From positions 158,529 to 222,528 of the forward strand of contig NZ_ABOX02000005.1 in the NCBI RefSeq assembly GCF_000172555.1: a stretch of 64,000 bases of DNA, given 5' to 3'. Made by a program: the position numbers and the translations under genes. The notes beneath the pieces were generated by a model. It was not told where the DNA came from, ran no database searches, and was given only the letters and a program-made list of their open reading frames with translations. Positions 45,991 through 55,492 of this stretch are shown piece after piece (position 1 is the first letter of the stretch; each line of letters starts with the position of its first letter). The stretch is from Pedosphaera parvula Ellin514. GTDB lineage: Bacteria; Verrucomicrobiota; Verrucomicrobiia; Limisphaerales; Pedosphaeraceae.

Positions 45991-47277
45991 ATGAAGATTG
46001 CGATTGTTGGTTTGGGTTATGTGGGATTGCCGTTGTCGCTGCAGTTCGCGCTTTCGGGTGCGACGGTGCTGGGGCTGGATATCGACTCGGCGAAGGTGGA
46101 GTTGATTAATCGGGGGGAGAGTTATATCAAGCATATTGCGGGGGAATCGGTGGCGGAGATGGTGAAGGGGAAGAGGTTTTCGGCATCGGCGGATTTCAGC
46201 CGGGTGAAAGAGGTGGAGGGTGTGATTATTTGTGTGCCGACTCCATTGAATAAGAATCGGGAGCCGGATATTTCGTTTATTTTGGAGACGGGGAAGGCGA
46301 TCGCGCCGCATTTGGCGAAGGGGACGCTGGTGGTGCTGGAGTCGACGACATATCCAGGGACGACGGATGAGGATTTGCGCGGGGTGTTGGAGGCGGGTTC
46401 AGGATTGAAGGCGGGGGTGGATTTTCACCTGGCGTTTTCGCCGGAGCGTGAAGATCCGGGTAATGTGTTGAGCAAGGTGTCGAAGATTCCGAAGGTGATC
46501 GGGGGTTATACGCCGGCGTGTCTGGAGCGGGCGAAGGCACTGTATGGAATGGCGATTCAGACGCTGGTGCCGGTGTCGTCGTGCCGGGTGGCGGAGGCGA
46601 CGAAGCTGTTGGAGAATATTTTTCGCAGTGTGAACATCGCGTTGGTGAATGAGTTGAAGCTGGTGTACGGAGCGATGGGGATTGATGTGTGGGAGGTGAT
46701 TAACGCGGCGAAGACGAAGCCGTTTGGTTTCATGCCGTTTTATCCCGGGCCGGGTTTGGGCGGGCATTGTATTCCGATTGACCCGTTTTATCTGACGTGG
46801 AAGGCGCGGGAATTTAATCAGAACACGCGGTTTATTGAGCTGGCGGGTGAGATTAATACAGCGATGCCGAATTATGTGATTAACCGGACAGCGGAGGCGT
46901 TGAATACGCATCGGAAGCCGGTGAATGGGAGTCGGGTTTTGATCGTGGGACTGGCGTATAAGCCGAATGTGGATGATGAGCGGGAATCGCCGAGTTATGT
47001 GTTGATGAGTCTGTTGACGGAGCGGGGAGCGGAGGTGGCGTATCATGATCCGTATGTGCCGGTGATCAAGCCGACGCGTGAACATCCGCAGTGGGCCGGA
47101 ACGCGTTCGGTGCCCTGGACGCGGGAGTCGTTACAAGGTTTTGATGCGGTGATTATCGCGACGAATCATCTGGTGACCAATTACCAGGAGCTGGCGGATT
47201 GGTGTCCCTGCATCATTGATACGCGGAATGCGATGGTAAGTGTGCCGACCAAGGAAGGCCAGGTTTGGAAGGCATAA
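45991..47277 (+). CDS. wbpA: UDP-N-acetylglucosamine/mannosamine 6-dehydrogenase (WbpA/WecC-like)
   Basis: A 428-residue NAD-dependent nucleotide-sugar dehydrogenase. It shows the N-terminal GLGYVGLPLS Rossmann motif (7-16), LESTTYPGTT, FSPEREDPGN, and the catalytic cysteine in GLGGHCIPIDP (Cys260), with a C-terminal GLAYKPNVDDERESP domain. FSPERED points to the WbpA/WecC branch, which oxidises UDP-HexNAc to the uronic acid. With the Gfo/Idh, acetyltransferase and DegT genes it could supply a diacetamido-dideoxy-uronic acid. Coding-strand G bias is extreme. Confidence 0.88.
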   Translation: MKIAIVGLGYVGLPLSLQFALSGATVLGLDIDSAKVELINRGESYIKHIAGESVAEMVKGKRFSASADFSRVKEVEGVIICVPTPLNKNREPDISFILETGKAIAPHLAKGTLVVLESTTYPGTTDEDLRGVLEAGSGLKAGVDFHLAFSPEREDPGNVLSKVSKIPKVIGGYTPACLERAKALYGMAIQTLVPVSSCRVAEATKLLENIFRSVNIALVNELKLVYGAMGIDVWEVINAAKTKPFGFMPFYPGPGLGGHCIPIDPFYLTWKAREFNQNTRFIELAGEINTAMPNYVINRTAEALNTHRKPVNGSRVLIVGLAYKPNVDDERESPSYVLMSLLTERGAEVAYHDPYVPVIKPTREHPQWAGTRSVPWTRESLQGFDAVIIATNHLVTNYQELADWCPCIIDTRNAMVSVPTKEGQVWKA

Positions 47278-47338
47278 GAGAAGGGAAAGTGTCTTGAGCA
47301 GTCCTGTCGTGAGGATGTGGCGTTGATATGCGAAGGAA

Positions 47339-48652
47339 GTGAAAGGAAGTAGTGTGGGATTGTCATTTGATGTGAAGGCTTCAAACCGAATCGGGTTTCC
47401 TGGCGGTTGGGGAAGTGGAAGATACAGGCTGGAAGCGATGGTGCTTTGTGCGCTGAGCATTCCAGGTAGCTTGAAGGCTCAGCAGGTGCTGGCGCCACCG
47501 ACTTCATATGTAGCGGTGCCGGCAGCCGTTCAGGAAATGCAGAGTGAGGGAGCGGGGAGTTTGCGGGCACTGGATACGCTGGCACCGTTGCTGCCGCATG
47601 GTTTGCCTTTTGAGATGGGGCCGGTGACGGTGCACCCGCATTTGTCTTATCGATTCCTCTATGGGAATGGCCTCTCCGCCGCGCCGGGGGATCAAGTGGC
47701 TTCGATAATCCAGGAAGTTTCGCCGGGGGTTTTATTGGAGATTGGGCGGCATTGGACAATCGATTATACACCGATTCAACGATTCTACAGTGATAGGCGA
47801 TTTCAGAACGGGCTGGATCAGAATGTGTCGTTAATCGGAGGAACCTCGTACGAAGACTGGGTTTTGGGACTGTCGCAGACATACGCTTCCACCTTCACGC
47901 CATTGGTGCAGACTGCGCAGCAAACGGATCAGCAAGCATTTGCCACTGGTCTTACTGCGTCGTATCGATTTAACAGCAAGCTCTCATTGGAGATGGGGCT
48001 GGATCAGGCCATCACTTCGGCGGAAGGATTTAACAGCTCCAAGCAATGGTCTACGATGGAATGGCTGGCTTATCAAATCTGGCCGCGGCTGGATGTTTCT
48101 GTTGGTGCTGGCGGAGGGTATGTCACCGAAAGCATGGGTTCGGATTCGGCTTACGGACAATTGCAGGGAAGAGTTCAGTGGCGAGCCACGGAAAAAGTAA
48201 GCCTGCAAGTGCATGCCGGTTTTGAAGATCGGCAGTTTCTGGCCAGCAGTGCGAATTTGCTCAACCCGCTGTATGGAGTGAGCATTGCCTACCAGCCCAT
48301 TGCGGAGACCTCCCTTTCACTCAGTGCCGATCGCACGGTTAGCAGCTCTCTGTTGCAAGATCAAGTGACTGAAAATACCGCTTTGACTGTTTCATTGTCG
48401 CAGCAACTCCTCAAAAAACTTTCACTGAACCTCGCAGCTTCTTATGGCGAGATTAATTATATTTCCGAACTGAACGCAGGCTCGGCCGGACGCGTCGATA
48501 GCATGTATTCATTCAATGCCCATCTGGGTTGGCCGTTTCTTAAACGGGGGACAGCAGGGGTTTTTTACCAGTTTAGCAATAATAACTCGAGTCAGAATGG
48601 ATTTTCTTATTCCAGTAATCAAGTTGGACTGGAACTCGGCTATCGGTATTAA
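47339..48652 (+). CDS. Outer-membrane beta-barrel protein of the exosortase/EPS locus
   Basis: Up to 437 residues with a signal-like segment (LEAMVLCALSIPGSLKAQQ) and then many alternating amphipathic strands ending in aromatic residues (LSYRFLYG, WTIDYTPIQRFYSD, LGLSQTYASTF). The last strand ends SNQVGLELGYRY, a typical terminal aromatic outer-membrane signal. EPS/exosortase loci often carry such a putative porin, perhaps for polymer exit. The GTG at 47339 opens the frame; GTG 47354 has a better-spaced AAAGGA. Confidence 0.75.
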   Translation: MKGSSVGLSFDVKASNRIGFPGGWGSGRYRLEAMVLCALSIPGSLKAQQVLAPPTSYVAVPAAVQEMQSEGAGSLRALDTLAPLLPHGLPFEMGPVTVHPHLSYRFLYGNGLSAAPGDQVASIIQEVSPGVLLEIGRHWTIDYTPIQRFYSDRRFQNGLDQNVSLIGGTSYEDWVLGLSQTYASTFTPLVQTAQQTDQQAFATGLTASYRFNSKLSLEMGLDQAITSAEGFNSSKQWSTMEWLAYQIWPRLDVSVGAGGGYVTESMGSDSAYGQLQGRVQWRATEKVSLQVHAGFEDRQFLASSANLLNPLYGVSIAYQPIAETSLSLSADRTVSSSLLQDQVTENTALTVSLSQQLLKKLSLNLAASYGEINYISELNAGSAGRVDSMYSFNAHLGWPFLKRGTAGVFYQFSNNNSSQNGFSYSSNQVGLELGYRY

Positions 48653-48741
48653 GTGGAAAATTTGCAATGCGTTGCGGTGGCAGTGCAGATAACATGGCTT
48701 TATTTCGGCGGCCCGGTGGCTTGCGATGAAGAACAACCACA

Positions 48742-49689
48742 ATGCTAATTAAAGAGGAATCGAAGATCCCGGATGAACCGCGTACTGTGGCAAAAGCGGC
48801 GTCAAATCATTCGGCTCAAAATTCAGGGCGTGGTTTTCTGCCTGCCGTAATAGCTTTAGTACTCTGCTTTGGCCTTCCTTTATATCATCTGGCCCTTTTC
48901 GCGCTGAAAAGCGAACTGGATTCCTACATCCTGCTGATTCCTTTCGTGAGTTTGTATTTGTATCGCCTGCAGAAGCAAAAACCAGTTGGTCACTCCGAGC
49001 CCGCGCGAGGTCTCGCAATCCTGACCGCAGTCGGCGGCCTTGCAGTCCTTGCTGGTTATTGGTTTTTAGAGCGTCGGGGCGGGGTTCCGGCTGTGGAGGA
49101 TCAATTGGCGTTGATAACGTTGTCCGGCGTATTGTTCTTCCTGGGGATTTGCTGCTTTTGCCTGGGAAAGGAAAAGGTGCGAGCCCACGCTTTTCCGCTG
49201 TGCTTTCTCCTTTTCACAGTGCCGCTGCCATTATTTTTGAGAACGGGCATCGAGACATTTTTACAACACAGCTCAGCATTGGCGGCGGATCTGTTATTCA
49301 TGGTTTCCGGGACGACTTTTTCCCGGGAGGAATTGATCTTCCAATTGCCGGGCATTGCCCTGCGCGTGGCGCCGGAATGCAGTGGAATCCATTCCAGCTT
49401 GATCCTGTTCATCACCAGCTTTATTGCCAGTTACCTGTTTTTGCGCAGTCCGTGGAAAAGAGCGGTGTTAATTTTCGCGGTCATACCACTGGGAATCATT
49501 CGCAATGGTTTCAGGGTTTTTACCATCGGCGAACTATGCGTGCATATTGGGCCGGAAATGATTAACTCGGCCATTCATCATCGCGGTGGCCCTTACTTTT
49601 TCGCCTTATCCCTGGTGCCATTTTTCATTCTTTTAATCCTGCTCAAAAGATCCGAGCGCAAAACTGTTCCTGCGGCGCAGGAATCTTAA
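48742..49689 (+). CDS. xrtC: Exosortase (XrtC-like, VPDSG-CTERM type)
   Basis: A 315-residue polytopic transpeptidase-like membrane protein with about eight hydrophobic segments. The proposed catalytic residues are in place: Cys213 in APECSGIHSSL, Arg258 in RNGFRV and His279/280 in IHHRGG. Exosortases remove PEP-CTERM-like tails and attach the protein to a surface acceptor. The locus substrates carry VPDSG-type tails, so the VPDSG-specific XrtC class is the best assignment; the class is inferred from the substrates. It ends eight bases before the PrsT-like gene. Confidence 0.88.
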   Translation: MLIKEESKIPDEPRTVAKAASNHSAQNSGRGFLPAVIALVLCFGLPLYHLALFALKSELDSYILLIPFVSLYLYRLQKQKPVGHSEPARGLAILTAVGGLAVLAGYWFLERRGGVPAVEDQLALITLSGVLFFLGICCFCLGKEKVRAHAFPLCFLLFTVPLPLFLRTGIETFLQHSSALAADLLFMVSGTTFSREELIFQLPGIALRVAPECSGIHSSLILFITSFIASYLFLRSPWKRAVLIFAVIPLGIIRNGFRVFTIGELCVHIGPEMINSAIHHRGGPYFFALSLVPFFILLILLKRSERKTVPAAQES

Positions 49690-49696
49690 AACTTTT

Positions 49697-52600
49697 ATGT
49701 CAAAAGATTTTCAACGCACTTTTAATTGGGTTGCTGTTTTGTTTCTGGCAACAGCCGCCGTCAGTTGTACGCAGCAGAGCCATTTGAAACGCGCGGATCG
49801 ATATTTTCAATTGGAGGATTACGACCATGCGGAGGTTGAGTACATCAACGTCATTCGGAAGGATCCCAAAAACGCCCATGGGTTCGCGAACTTAGGGGCG
49901 ATTTACGTGGAGCAGGGGCGGTTTTCGCGTGCATTTACCTTCCTGTCGAGAGCCCGGGAGCTCGATCCTACCGGTGACCCCGGCATCCATATGAAAATCG
50001 GTTCACTCTACTTTTCCGCAGGTAGAATGAAGGAAGCTCAGGAAGAGGTGAAATACGTCCTGGAAAAGCGGCCTCAGGATCAAGACGCGCCGATGTTGCT
50101 CGCCGATTTGGCTTCCACTTCCCAGGAAGTCGAACAAACCAGGCAGGCCTTACAGAAGTTACTCGCTGCGGGTGGATATAAGCCGGCGTGTGAGGTAGCC
50201 ATCAGCACCCTGCTGATTAAACAAAACAATCTGAAGGGAGCTGAAGAAGCCATTAACCGGGCGTTGGACATTGACAAGAAATTTGGCCCGGCGTATTTGG
50301 CGCTTGCCAATCTCCACCTGATAAAAAACGAGGTGAAGGAAGCGGAGCAGGCGTTGAAGGCCGCAGCGGACAACGCTTCTGCGCACTCGCCAAGACGCGT
50401 GAGGTATGCGCTTTTCAAAATTCAGCATGGAGAGATGGAACAGGGGAAGGTTCTCTTAAAAGCCATTGTTCAAAAGACGCCTGACAACCTGCCAGCCTGG
50501 CAGGCGCTGGCGGAAACGGCGTTGAGTGAGAAACAGTTTGATGAGGCGATGGCAATAATTGACAAGGTGCTCATACGCGATCCCGAGAACTTCGACTTCC
50601 TGCAACTGCATGGCCGCACTTATCTTGGAAAAGGTGACAGCGCCAAGGCTTTGGCGGAATTCGAAAAAACGGTCCGGCTTTATCCCCAATCTCCTCAAGC
50701 CTTTTATCACCTGGCGCTGGCGCAAATGGTGGCAAACGATTCTCCCAAGGCGCTGGGGAGCTTGAAGCAGGCCCTGGCATTGAATCGCTCGTATCCCGAG
50801 GCGCAATTGCTGTCAGCCGAAATATACATTCGAAGCGGGGATCTCAATTCAGCCGTCGCCTTACTTACCCAATTGGTGCGACAACAGCCCCGGTTGGTTC
50901 AGGCGCAGTTATTACTGGCCGAGGCTTACCGGGCCAGAGGTAATTATGCGGAGGCGCTGGGGATTTACGACCAGCTCAGGCAATCGTTTCCACACGAGCC
51001 GCAGTATGTCTATAAAGCAGGCTTAACCTTCATCCAGATGAATAAAAAGGAGGAAGCGCAAAAAGCATTTGAAAAAGTGCTGGTTATGTCACCTGACAAT
51101 CTTCCCGCCCTGGAACAAATTGTGAACCTGGACATTCAAGCACAGGATTACAGCAAGGCCCTGAGCCTTTTGGACAAAGAGATGGCGAATGAGAAGATCG
51201 TTCCCGAGTTGTGTGTGCTGCAGGCCAGGATATTCGAAAGTCAAAAAGCCACTCAAAAAGCAGTAGCCGCTTTGAAACGAGCCATAGAATTGAATCCCCA
51301 GATGCGGATAGCCTACTTTTTGCTGGCGCGCTTGTACATGGAGTCCAAGCAGAATGAACAAGCCATAACCAATTTGCAGGAAGTAATGGTCAAAAATCCG
51401 AAGGACACCAGTGCGCTCATGATGATAGGAACGATCCGGGATCAGGAAAAGAATTTTGCAGCCGCCCGGGATGCCTACGAAAAGCTCATTGCAATCGATC
51501 CCAATTTCAGCGCGGCGCTGAACAACCTGGCGTATCTTTATTCCGAACATTTTAACCAACTCGACAAAGCGTTGGAGATGGCTCGACGCGCCCGGGAATT
51601 AATGGTCTATGATCCCTCGACCGCCGATACCCTGGGTTGGATATTATTCAAGAAGGCACAATATGCGGCCGCGCTGACGCTTAACCGCGAGGCGGCGGAT
51701 AAGCTTCCGGGAGAACCGGAGATACAGTTCCATGTTGGCATGGGCTACTACATGTTGGGAAAGGAAGAGTCCGCACGACTTTACCTTCAGCGGGCGCTGC
51801 AGTTAAAGAGCGACTTTTTTGGACATGAGGAGGCCAGTTTGCGCCTGTCAATTCTGGCGATTGATCCCAAAAGTGGCGGCGACGATGTGCAGTCGAAGTT
51901 GGAAAAGAGGATTGCTGATCAACCCGAGGATGAAGTTGCGTTGTGCCGCCTGGCGGGCATTTACGAGCGGACAGGAGCATTTCAAAAGGCCGCCGATGCT
52001 TATCAAAAAGCGCTGAAAACAAGCCCGGACAATGCGAAGGTAATGGCCAGCCTGGCGTTGCTTTATTCCGACCATCTGAACAACCAACAAAAAGCCCTGG
52101 AGCTGGCCAAAAACGCTCATTCATTGAGCCCGGAGGATGCGGACATTTCCGGAGCGCTGGGCCACATTGCGTTTTTATCACGGGATTACAAATGGTCGCT
52201 CAGCTTGTTGCAGGAAGCGGACCAAAAGAGTCCTGGGAATGTGGGGAGGCAGTTCGATTATGCAAAGGCTCTTTACAGTGTGGGCCATGTGGAAGAGGCG
52301 ACCGGCATCATTCAAAAAACCTTGCAGAGTGGCGCTGCTACAGCGCAGGCCGAAGAAGCAAAGCGCTGGTTGGAAATGATCAATCTGGCAGCCAATCCGA
52401 CGCAAGCACTCAAGGAAACGCCCAGGATTGAGGCGGCGTTGAAGGCAGATGCAGGCTGTGTTCCTGCCTTGGTGGCAGTGGCGGCGGGTTTTGAGCAGAA
52501 AGCTGATGCGGCATCGGCAAGGAAGAGTTACGAAAAGGTGTTGGAACTTTTCCCCGAGTTCATTCCAGCCAAGAGAAAGCTGGCGATGCTCTACTCAGAT

Positions 52601-52915
52601 GACCCCGCCAAGGATAATCAAACCTATGAAATGGCAGTCCAGGCCCGTGAGCTTTTCCGCAACGACCCCGGTTTAACGAAGGCATTAGGCATTGTGGCAT
52701 ATCGGAAAGGGGATTACACAAAGTCCACGGAGTTGCTGAAGGAGAGTGCAAAAGGACTGAGTGATGATGCGGGGGTGCTGTATTATTTGGGAATGAGCCA
52801 ATATAAGTTGAAGAAAAGAGTTGAAAGCAAGGCCTCGCTCCAGCATGCGCTGGAGTTGCACCTCTCCACCCAGTTTGCCTCGGAAGCGCGACGGGTATTG
52901 ACGGAGTTGAATTGA
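49697..52915 (+). CDS. prsT: TPR-repeat lipoprotein of the exosortase system (PrsT-like)
   Basis: A 1072-residue lipoprotein with lipobox AAVSC (Cys24) and about 25 tetratricopeptide repeats, many ending in DP (for example DYDHAEVEYINVIRKDPKNAHGFANLGAIY, repeated variants of A...L..AL.L.P). PEP-CTERM-associated TPR lipoproteins lie next to exosortase genes and probably scaffold EPS secretion in the periplasm. It seems longer than the usual family member (about 900 residues from memory). It follows the exosortase by 8 bp. Confidence 0.85.
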   Translation: MSKDFQRTFNWVAVLFLATAAVSCTQQSHLKRADRYFQLEDYDHAEVEYINVIRKDPKNAHGFANLGAIYVEQGRFSRAFTFLSRARELDPTGDPGIHMKIGSLYFSAGRMKEAQEEVKYVLEKRPQDQDAPMLLADLASTSQEVEQTRQALQKLLAAGGYKPACEVAISTLLIKQNNLKGAEEAINRALDIDKKFGPAYLALANLHLIKNEVKEAEQALKAAADNASAHSPRRVRYALFKIQHGEMEQGKVLLKAIVQKTPDNLPAWQALAETALSEKQFDEAMAIIDKVLIRDPENFDFLQLHGRTYLGKGDSAKALAEFEKTVRLYPQSPQAFYHLALAQMVANDSPKALGSLKQALALNRSYPEAQLLSAEIYIRSGDLNSAVALLTQLVRQQPRLVQAQLLLAEAYRARGNYAEALGIYDQLRQSFPHEPQYVYKAGLTFIQMNKKEEAQKAFEKVLVMSPDNLPALEQIVNLDIQAQDYSKALSLLDKEMANEKIVPELCVLQARIFESQKATQKAVAALKRAIELNPQMRIAYFLLARLYMESKQNEQAITNLQEVMVKNPKDTSALMMIGTIRDQEKNFAAARDAYEKLIAIDPNFSAALNNLAYLYSEHFNQLDKALEMARRARELMVYDPSTADTLGWILFKKAQYAAALTLNREAADKLPGEPEIQFHVGMGYYMLGKEESARLYLQRALQLKSDFFGHEEASLRLSILAIDPKSGGDDVQSKLEKRIADQPEDEVALCRLAGIYERTGAFQKAADAYQKALKTSPDNAKVMASLALLYSDHLNNQQKALELAKNAHSLSPEDADISGALGHIAFLSRDYKWSLSLLQEADQKSPGNVGRQFDYAKALYSVGHVEEATGIIQKTLQSGAATAQAEEAKRWLEMINLAANPTQALKETPRIEAALKADAGCVPALVAVAAGFEQKADAASARKSYEKVLELFPEFIPAKRKLAMLYSDDPAKDNQTYEMAVQARELFRNDPGLTKALGIVAYRKGDYTKSTELLKESAKGLSDDAGVLYYLGMSQYKLKKRVESKASLQHALELHLSTQFASEARRVLTELN

Positions 52916-53215
52916 TCCTGCCGCAAGTGCACGTATTTGGCGAAGCGCAAAGAACGTTCCCTCGATTACATAATTGAAAGCTGCGGCGCAATTTAAGGCT
53001 CATGCAGAGTGAAGCTGGTAACAAACAACATTTCCTGAAACCGGTTTTACCGATGAGTGCAGTACATGAGAGTTACGAATGAATGTGTCGTTCGCGCCTT
53101 GAATCACACCAGAATCCTCCATGCATTTTGGAGGCACCATTAGGAATTCATTTCAAATCAGCCAGAACAATTATTTTACGTCCCAGTCTTAACGTCTTAT
53201 TTAAACTAAAAATCA
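52916..53215. other. Intergenic region before the DegT gene
   Basis: 300 bp with no supported gene; a 26-codon ORF from about 53002 lacks a good ribosome site. AT-rich near the end. I saw no sigma-54 promoter, terminator hairpin or 15-bp box here. Confidence 0.4.
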
Positions 53216-54325
53216 ATGGACCAACCAATTCCCTACCTCGACCTGCCCGCCCAGCTTCGACCTTTGCGTAAAGAAATCGATGCGGTCATAGCCAAAACAC
53301 TCGATAATTGCAGCTTTTGCCTGGGGCCGGATGTGGTGCAATTTGAGCGCGATTTTGCTTCCTTTTGTGAGGCAAAGCATGCCGCTGGTTTCAACAGCGG
53401 CACCTCGGCGCTACATGTAGCATTACTATTGCTGAATGTTGGGCCGGGGGACGAGGTCATCACCACGCCGCATACTTTCGTTGCGACCAGTTGGGCGATT
53501 TCCTATGTAGGCGCCCGCCCGGTATATGTCGATATTGATGACCAGACCTGCACCATGGATCCGAAGTTGGTGGAGAAAGCCATTACTCCGCGGACGAAAG
53601 CCATCATGCCGGTGCATCTTTACGGTCATCCATGTGATTTGGAGCCTTTACTGGCGATTTGTCGCAAGCACAATCTGCCGTTGGTGGAAGACGCAGCCCA
53701 GGCGCATGGAGCGAAATATAAGGGAAAAGTGGTTGGCACTTTCGGAGCGGTATCCGGCTTTAGCTTTTATCCGGGGAAAAACCTGGGCGCCTGTGGCGAA
53801 GGTGGGGCATTGGTGACGAACAGCGAAGCTTATGCGACCCGGGCGCGATCGTTGCGCGAGCACGGTTCCACCCAACGTTATTATCATGATGAAGTTGGAT
53901 TCAACTACCGCATGGAAGGAATTCAGGGAGCGGTTCTCGGAGTCAAGCTGAAACACTTGAATCAATGGACCCAGGCGCGCCGCCATGTGGCTAATTTGTA
54001 TCATAAACTTTTGGCGGACACACCGCTGCAATTGCCCCATGAAGCGGTCTGGGCTGAAAGTGTTTATCATCTTTACGTGGTGCGCCATCCCCGGAGGGAT
54101 GCATTGAAAAAGCATTTGGAAGAGCACAAGATCGGTTGCGCACTCCATTACCCATTGCCGCTGCATTTGCAAAAGTGTTATGGCTCGCTCGGGTATAAGG
54201 CGGGTGATTTTCCGGTGGCCGAAAAAGCAGCTCGTGAATGTTTGAGCCTGCCGATTTATCCCGAGTTGACCGATAGTCAGGTGCAGCGGGTGGCCCAGGT
54301 TATTCACAAGTTCTTCGAGGGTTGA
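53216..54325 (+). CDS. DegT/DnrJ/EryC1 sugar aminotransferase (WbpE/WlbC-like)
   Basis: A 369-residue PLP-dependent aminotransferase: IPYLDL opening, NSGTSALHVALL (PLP phosphate), ITTPHTFVATSWAI, VEDAAQAHGA, and the Schiff-base lysine in SFYPGKNLGACGEGG (Lys188). Members convert a 3-keto or 4-keto nucleotide sugar to the amino sugar. With a WbpA-type dehydrogenase, WlbA-type oxidase and WlbB-type acetyltransferase present, the 3-amino-uronate branch is likely. It stands alone between two gaps of about 300 bp. Confidence 0.87.
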   Translation: MDQPIPYLDLPAQLRPLRKEIDAVIAKTLDNCSFCLGPDVVQFERDFASFCEAKHAAGFNSGTSALHVALLLLNVGPGDEVITTPHTFVATSWAISYVGARPVYVDIDDQTCTMDPKLVEKAITPRTKAIMPVHLYGHPCDLEPLLAICRKHNLPLVEDAAQAHGAKYKGKVVGTFGAVSGFSFYPGKNLGACGEGGALVTNSEAYATRARSLREHGSTQRYYHDEVGFNYRMEGIQGAVLGVKLKHLNQWTQARRHVANLYHKLLADTPLQLPHEAVWAESVYHLYVVRHPRRDALKKHLEEHKIGCALHYPLPLHLQKCYGSLGYKAGDFPVAEKAARECLSLPIYPELTDSQVQRVAQVIHKFFEG

Positions 54326-54473
54326 GTATCGCTCCCTGGAAGACTTGTGAGTATCCCATGGTTCTTTCATCTCATTTTCCTAAGAAGCAGGAAAGAGCTG
54401 TTGTGGCTGGTCTTGTGCTCAAAATTCGTGTTTTCCACGGAAGCCGTAGAAGTGAAAGAATCCTTAATACTAC

Positions 54474-54488
54474 GTCGGAATACTTTAC
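54474..54488 (+). promoter_or_regulatory. Candidate PrsR box, copy 1
   Basis: GTCGGAATACTTTAC, 99 bp before the sigma-54 element at 54588. It matches three other intergenic copies to the consensus GTYGGWADHSTTTAC. Position and spacing fit a sigma-54 activator binding site; PrsR at 57582 is the natural candidate. Confidence 0.55.
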
Positions 54489-54587
54489 GGTTTTGATTGG
54501 TAAGGTATATGAGCCTAATTGCGTAAGTTATTCGTAAGTGGCTTATAATTAGTAGTTTGCGGTCATGGTTCTGCAACAGGATGGGCA

Positions 54588-54604
54588 TGGCATGGCATGT
54601 GCTT
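54588..54604 (+). promoter_or_regulatory. Sigma-54 promoter of the first VPDSG substrate gene
   Basis: TGGCATGGCATGTGCTT has the -24 GG (54589-54590) and -12 GC (54601-54602) at the required 12-bp spacing and lies 50 bp before the ATG at 54654. The 328-bp gap 54326-54653 holds only this promoter and the upstream box. Confidence 0.65.
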
Positions 54605-54653
54605 AAAGGATATCGCTTAGTAGGACGAAACTAAAACTTAACCAAACGAAATT

Positions 54654-55199
54654 ATGATGAAATGGATTAAAATTAGCGTGGCAGCAGTGATGCTGGCGCT
54701 CGGAACATGGAGTGTAAGTGCGACTCCGATTAACGGCACTATCACCTTTGCAGGTGGCGTTACTCTTAACAACGCTGATGCCGGCGCTGCTACTGCGGTG
54801 ACCGGTTGGGTGGCACCATTCGTTCAGAGTTCTGGAGGCGATTTTGGCAGCATTGCAGTAAATACCCCGGTGAGCATTCATGCACCTTGGTCTTTTAATT
54901 CCGGCCCTGTTGCCAGCTTTTGGAGTGTTGGTGGATTTACGTTTGATCTTATCTCCTCTTCAATTGCAGCCACAGTTCCTGGTGTTGGTGTGGTTGTGAC
55001 TGGAACCGGAACCATTAGTGGAAATAGCTTTACTCCAACTGTTGGCACCTGGAGTTTTTCCACACAGAATCCTTCGGCTAATGCCATCTTCTCATTCTCA
55101 GCCTCGACGGGCGCTGTTCCTGATAGTGGAACAACCTTGGTGCTCCTCGGTTGCGCTCTTTCGGGCGTTGGTTTGCTCAGGAAGAAGTTGATGGCCTAA
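54654..55199 (+). CDS. Exosortase substrate with VPDSG-CTERM tail
   Basis: A 181-residue secreted protein with signal peptide (AVMLALGTWSVSATP). The body is rich in Gly, Thr and Val, and a tripartite sorting tail starts at about residue 157: VPDSG, a hydrophobic stretch (TTLVLLGCALSGVGLL) and basic RKK. This is the VPDSG-CTERM signal expected to be cut by the XrtC-like enzyme. The gene has its own sigma-54 promoter and 15-bp box and a strong terminator. The mature function is unknown; it may be a surface or matrix protein. Confidence 0.88.
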   Translation: MMKWIKISVAAVMLALGTWSVSATPINGTITFAGGVTLNNADAGAATAVTGWVAPFVQSSGGDFGSIAVNTPVSIHAPWSFNSGPVASFWSVGGFTFDLISSSIAATVPGVGVVVTGTGTISGNSFTPTVGTWSFSTQNPSANAIFSFSASTGAVPDSGTTLVLLGCALSGVGLLRKKLMA

Positions 55200-55229
55200 T
55201 CGGCAATCTCCTACTAATCTGAAGTTCTT

Positions 55230-55262
55230 GCGGGCAGGGTTTATACCTTGCCCGTTTTTTTT
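55230..55262 (+). terminator. Rho-independent terminator after the first VPDSG gene
   Basis: A GC-rich hairpin, CGGGCAGG and CCTTGCCCG arms around TTTATA, followed by eight T, about 30 bp after the stop. It isolates the substrate gene from prsK. Confidence 0.85.
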
Positions 55263-55327
55263 GCTTTTATTGGCCAATCTCATGGCGATGGTGCCAGGTC
55301 AAACTGCTCTTCACTGATTCCCTCCTG

Positions 55328-55359
55328 CCATTCGGAAATTTCTTTTGCCACTCGGTATA
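55328..55359 (+). repeat. Upstream repeat element, copy 1 (before prsK)
   Basis: A 32-bp sequence sharing CCATTC, GGAAATTTCTTT and TCGGTATA in the same order with 59324-59356 before the second substrate gene. It lies about 134 bp before the prsK ATG. It may be a regulatory site in the same circuit or a copied promoter fragment. Confidence 0.55.
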
Positions 55360-55492
55360 GTAATTGCAGCTGTTATTTTCCTTGGAATATCAGCGGTTTT
55401 GAACGGATAATGCCCAATTAAGCATCATTCAATAGATACCGTATTGGGCTTCAAATGTTTGATGCCGGGAATTTTGATTTGGGAATTACATC

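Noticed and set aside
46399..47085. 228-codon antisense frame under wbpA
   Set aside because: Same cause: coding-strand G bias; the product is a His/Arg/Ile-rich low-complexity sequence without a fold.
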